The notes below the pieces were generated by a model. The model had not been told where the DNA came from and ran no database searches. It was given only the letters and a program-made list of their open reading frames with translations. The position numbers and the translations under genes are program-made. From an uncultured Eubacteriales bacterium (GTDB lineage: Bacteria; Bacillota; Clostridia; Oscillospirales; CAG-272), in the NCBI GenBank assembly GCA_900546635.1, contig URDS01000055.1, positions 1 through 15,361 of the forward strand: 15,361 bases of DNA, in the 5' to 3' direction. Position 1 is the stretch's first letter. The number at the start of each line of letters is the position of its first letter. Of the stretch, positions 14,157 through 15,361 are shown piece after piece.

Positions 14157-15044
14157 TCACTCTATGTTCTGAATTTGCTCTCGGATTTTTTCAAGCTCGG
14201 CCTTGATATCGACCACAACTCTGGTAATGTCCAGGCACTGCGTCTTGGAGCCGATGGTGTTGGTCTCGCGGTTGATCTCCTGGAGCAGGAAGTCAAGCTT
14301 TCGCCCGCAGGGTTCCCCGGAGGCGAGAATGTCGTAAAACGCGCTGAAATGACAGTCAAGGCGGGTCAGTTCCTCGTCGATCGCCACCCGGTCGGCATAA
14401 ATCGCGCACTCGGTCAAAAGGCGACCCTCGTCAATCACCATATTGTTGTCGTCCAAAAGCTGCTTTATTCTTTCGGTCAGTTTCTCGTGATAAGCGGCCG
14501 TCTCGGTCTCGGAAAACGCCGCGATCTGCTTTGCCTGCCGGCGAATGCCCTCGATCTTAGCGGTAATGTCCCGCTCGATCCGCCGTCCCTCGGCCTCTCT
14601 CGCCGAAAGGAATCCCCGCAAAGCGTCGTCCAGAACGCCCTTCAGCATATCCCAGTCACGTTCGGGATCATCGTCGGCGCGGCGGAAGGTAAATACGTCG
14701 CGGTCGCGCGCCACCTGCATCACGCTGATGTCGTCCGCAAGTCCGAACAGATCCCGCAGACGCGCGAGCGCCGAAATATAGCCGCGGGCGTACCCCTCGT
14801 CCACAAGAATTTCCGTGTCGGTCTCCGACAGCGTTTCCACACCGATATAAACATCCACTTTTCCGCGGCTGACGCCGTTTTGCTGAACATACGCTTTGAT
14901 TTTTTCCTCAAGGAAGCTGTATCTGCGCGGCGTCTTGACCGTACAGTCTAAGTACCGGCTGTTGACGCTTTTGATTTCGACCGTGATGTCCCGCGCCTCC
15001 GTGGTGGCGCGCGCACGGCCGAAAGCGGTCATGCTTCGTATCAA
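14157..15044 (-). CDS. yicC: YicC-family endoribonuclease
   Basis: Member of the YicC/YloC family, whose E. coli and Bacillus members are metal-dependent endoribonucleases involved in RNA turnover. The 295-residue protein has the expected length. It starts MIRSMTAFGR, has an N-terminal domain with VEIKSVNSRYLD (22-33), a long helical middle (about 150-215), and the family's C-terminal block CGRKLDFLLQEINRETNTIG (246-265). The start is taken as TTG at 15042-15044 because the family usually begins MI.SMT.FG; ATG at 15030-15032, four codons later, is the alternative, and neither has a strong Shine-Dalgarno. It is the first gene after a strong promoter, and remA follows after 10 nt. Confidence 0.93.
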   Translation of the reverse strand: MIRSMTAFGRARATTEARDITVEIKSVNSRYLDCTVKTPRRYSFLEEKIKAYVQQNGVSRGKVDVYIGVETLSETDTEILVDEGYARGYISALARLRDLFGLADDISVMQVARDRDVFTFRRADDDPERDWDMLKGVLDDALRGFLSAREAEGRRIERDITAKIEGIRRQAKQIAAFSETETAAYHEKLTERIKQLLDDNNMVIDEGRLLTECAIYADRVAIDEELTRLDCHFSAFYDILASGEPCGRKLDFLLQEINRETNTIGSKTQCLDITRVVVDIKAELEKIREQIQNIE

Positions 15045-15113
15045 TATTTTGACCCCGTTTCCTTTCAGGCATGCTTTTTTGCAATATTATGCCATCATAT
15101 TTTTATTTAAACT
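15045..15113 (-). promoter_or_regulatory. AT-rich leader of the yicC operon
   Basis: Transcription from the promoter at 15114-15142 should begin near 15107, giving a leader of about 60 nt before the TTG. It is AT-rich, unlike its surroundings, and contains a GCATGC palindrome and the purine-rich stretch AAAGGAAACGGGG near its end. No riboswitch or attenuator structure is apparent. Confidence 0.5.
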
Positions 15114-15142
15114 ATTATATATAATTTCAGCGCTTTTGTCAA
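15114..15142 (-). promoter_or_regulatory. Consensus sigma-A-type promoter of the yicC operon
   Basis: On the minus strand TTGACA (15137-15142) and TATAAT (15114-15119) both match the consensus in all six positions and are separated by exactly 17 nt. The promoter lies about 70 nt before yicC and probably drives the downstream genes, which show no other gap large enough for strong control until cysE. Such full matches suggest high constitutive expression. The call rests on sequence only but is strong. Confidence 0.9.
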
Positions 15143-15143
15143 G

Positions 15144-15164
15144 AAAAAATGCGCCGAAAGGCGC
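15144..15164 (-). terminator. Intrinsic terminator just upstream of the yicC promoter
   Basis: On the minus strand GCGCC (15160-15164) and GGCGC (15151-15155) form a 5-bp GC stem with a UUUC loop, followed by A and six U residues (15144-15149). It should end transcription arriving from the right, only 1 nt before the -35 element at 15142. The stem is short but GC-only. Confidence 0.65.
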
Positions 15165-15361
15165 TTTCCGGCGCCGTCGCGCCGCCCTTGGCGGCACTCG
15201 CGCGCCCGCAAGGTGTTTACAAGGCGGCGCATGTCCGCCTTTTTCCGCCGAAAAACTAAGTTTTCCGGCGATGAGGCGCGTATAGGCGTGCGTACAGGCA
15301 TGAGGAGGTACCAGGCGTCAGCCTGGGGGAGTCCTGATGCCAAAAAAGAGGGGCCCGGCGC
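15165..15361. other. Gene-free tract of consecutive hairpins at the right edge
   Basis: No credible gene is seen. Stems found, left to right: GCCGCC/GGCGGC at 15181-15195; the 32-bp repeat with inner GGCGG/CCGCC at 15223-15239; 15246-15250 and 15252-15256 with 15260-15264 and 15266-15270 (10 of 11 pairs); and a composite hairpin 15297-15341 (9 pairs, an internal loop, then 6 pairs around GTCA). At the edge, the minus strand reads a GC-rich segment then TCTTTTTT (15342-15361), like the right half of a terminator cut by the window end. It may be a repeat family or a structured RNA; neither is proven. Confidence 0.6.
15210..15241. repeat. Right copy of the 32-bp exact repeat
   Basis: Identical to 4-35, same orientation. 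Only the inner part of the palindrome is kept here (AAGGCGG with CCGCCTT around the same 7-nt loop); the flanking bases differ from the left copy. On the plus strand the stem runs into TTTTT (15240-15244), giving it the look of a plus-strand intrinsic terminator. Confidence 0.85.

Noticed and set aside
4..15241. The terminal 32-bp repeats as attachment sites or ends of a 15-kb mobile island
   Set aside because: The content is entirely core housekeeping genes in conserved order, with no integrase or transposase, so a mobile island is very unlikely; a dispersed intergenic repeat fits better.
15107..15343. A 78-codon minus-strand frame at the right edge
   Set aside because: It starts with TTG without a ribosome binding site, runs through hairpins, a terminator and the yicC promoter, and shows no domain.

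Overview
The window is a GC-rich stretch of a Firmicutes genome, most likely from the class Clostridia. That reading rests on gene order (yicC-remA-gmk-rpoZ, then priA-def-fmt, a YugP-type zinc peptidase, rsmB-rlmN-stp-prkC-rsgA) and on protein types such as RemA, a PASTA-domain kinase and circularly permuted RsgA. The exact family cannot be fixed from the sequence alone. All fifteen genes lie on the minus strand, so transcription runs from high to low coordinates. Gaps are short (3 to 66 nt) and several genes overlap, which suggests one long housekeeping transcription unit with at least one internal promoter.

Right edge, 15045-15361: no gene. It holds a run of GC-rich hairpins, a terminator, a consensus sigma-A-type promoter (-35 at 15137-15142, -10 at 15114-15119) and the leader of yicC. 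From right to left the genes are yicC (endoribonuclease family), remA (DNA-binding regulator), gmk, rpoZ, priA, def, fmt (TTG start), a YugP-like membrane zinc peptidase, rsmB, rlmN, stp (PP2C phosphatase), prkC (PASTA Ser/Thr kinase), rsgA, cysE and cysS. A second plausible promoter lies just ahead of cysE. Left edge, 1-126: a perfect 23-bp hairpin and a second hairpin that belongs to a repeated sequence.

The genes join nucleotide supply and transcription (gmk, rpoZ), restart of replication (priA), N-terminal formylation and deformylation (fmt, def), rRNA and tRNA modification (rsmB, rlmN), reversible Ser/Thr phosphorylation (prkC, stp), 30S maturation (rsgA), and cysteine supply and charging (cysE, cysS). 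coaBC, often found between rpoZ and priA, and rpe/thiN, often found after rsgA, are absent here.

This is mostly a core region. The features most worth a second look are: a 32-bp exact direct repeat at both ends of the window; a tract of about five consecutive hairpins upstream of yicC; an in-frame linker of six 12-13-residue repeats inside RsmB, partly made by a recent 75-bp tandem duplication; helically spaced TAGAGTA repeats ahead of rpoZ; and a perfect hairpin behind cysS that lacks a U tract on the coding strand. No mobile element, CRISPR array, tRNA or rRNA was seen.
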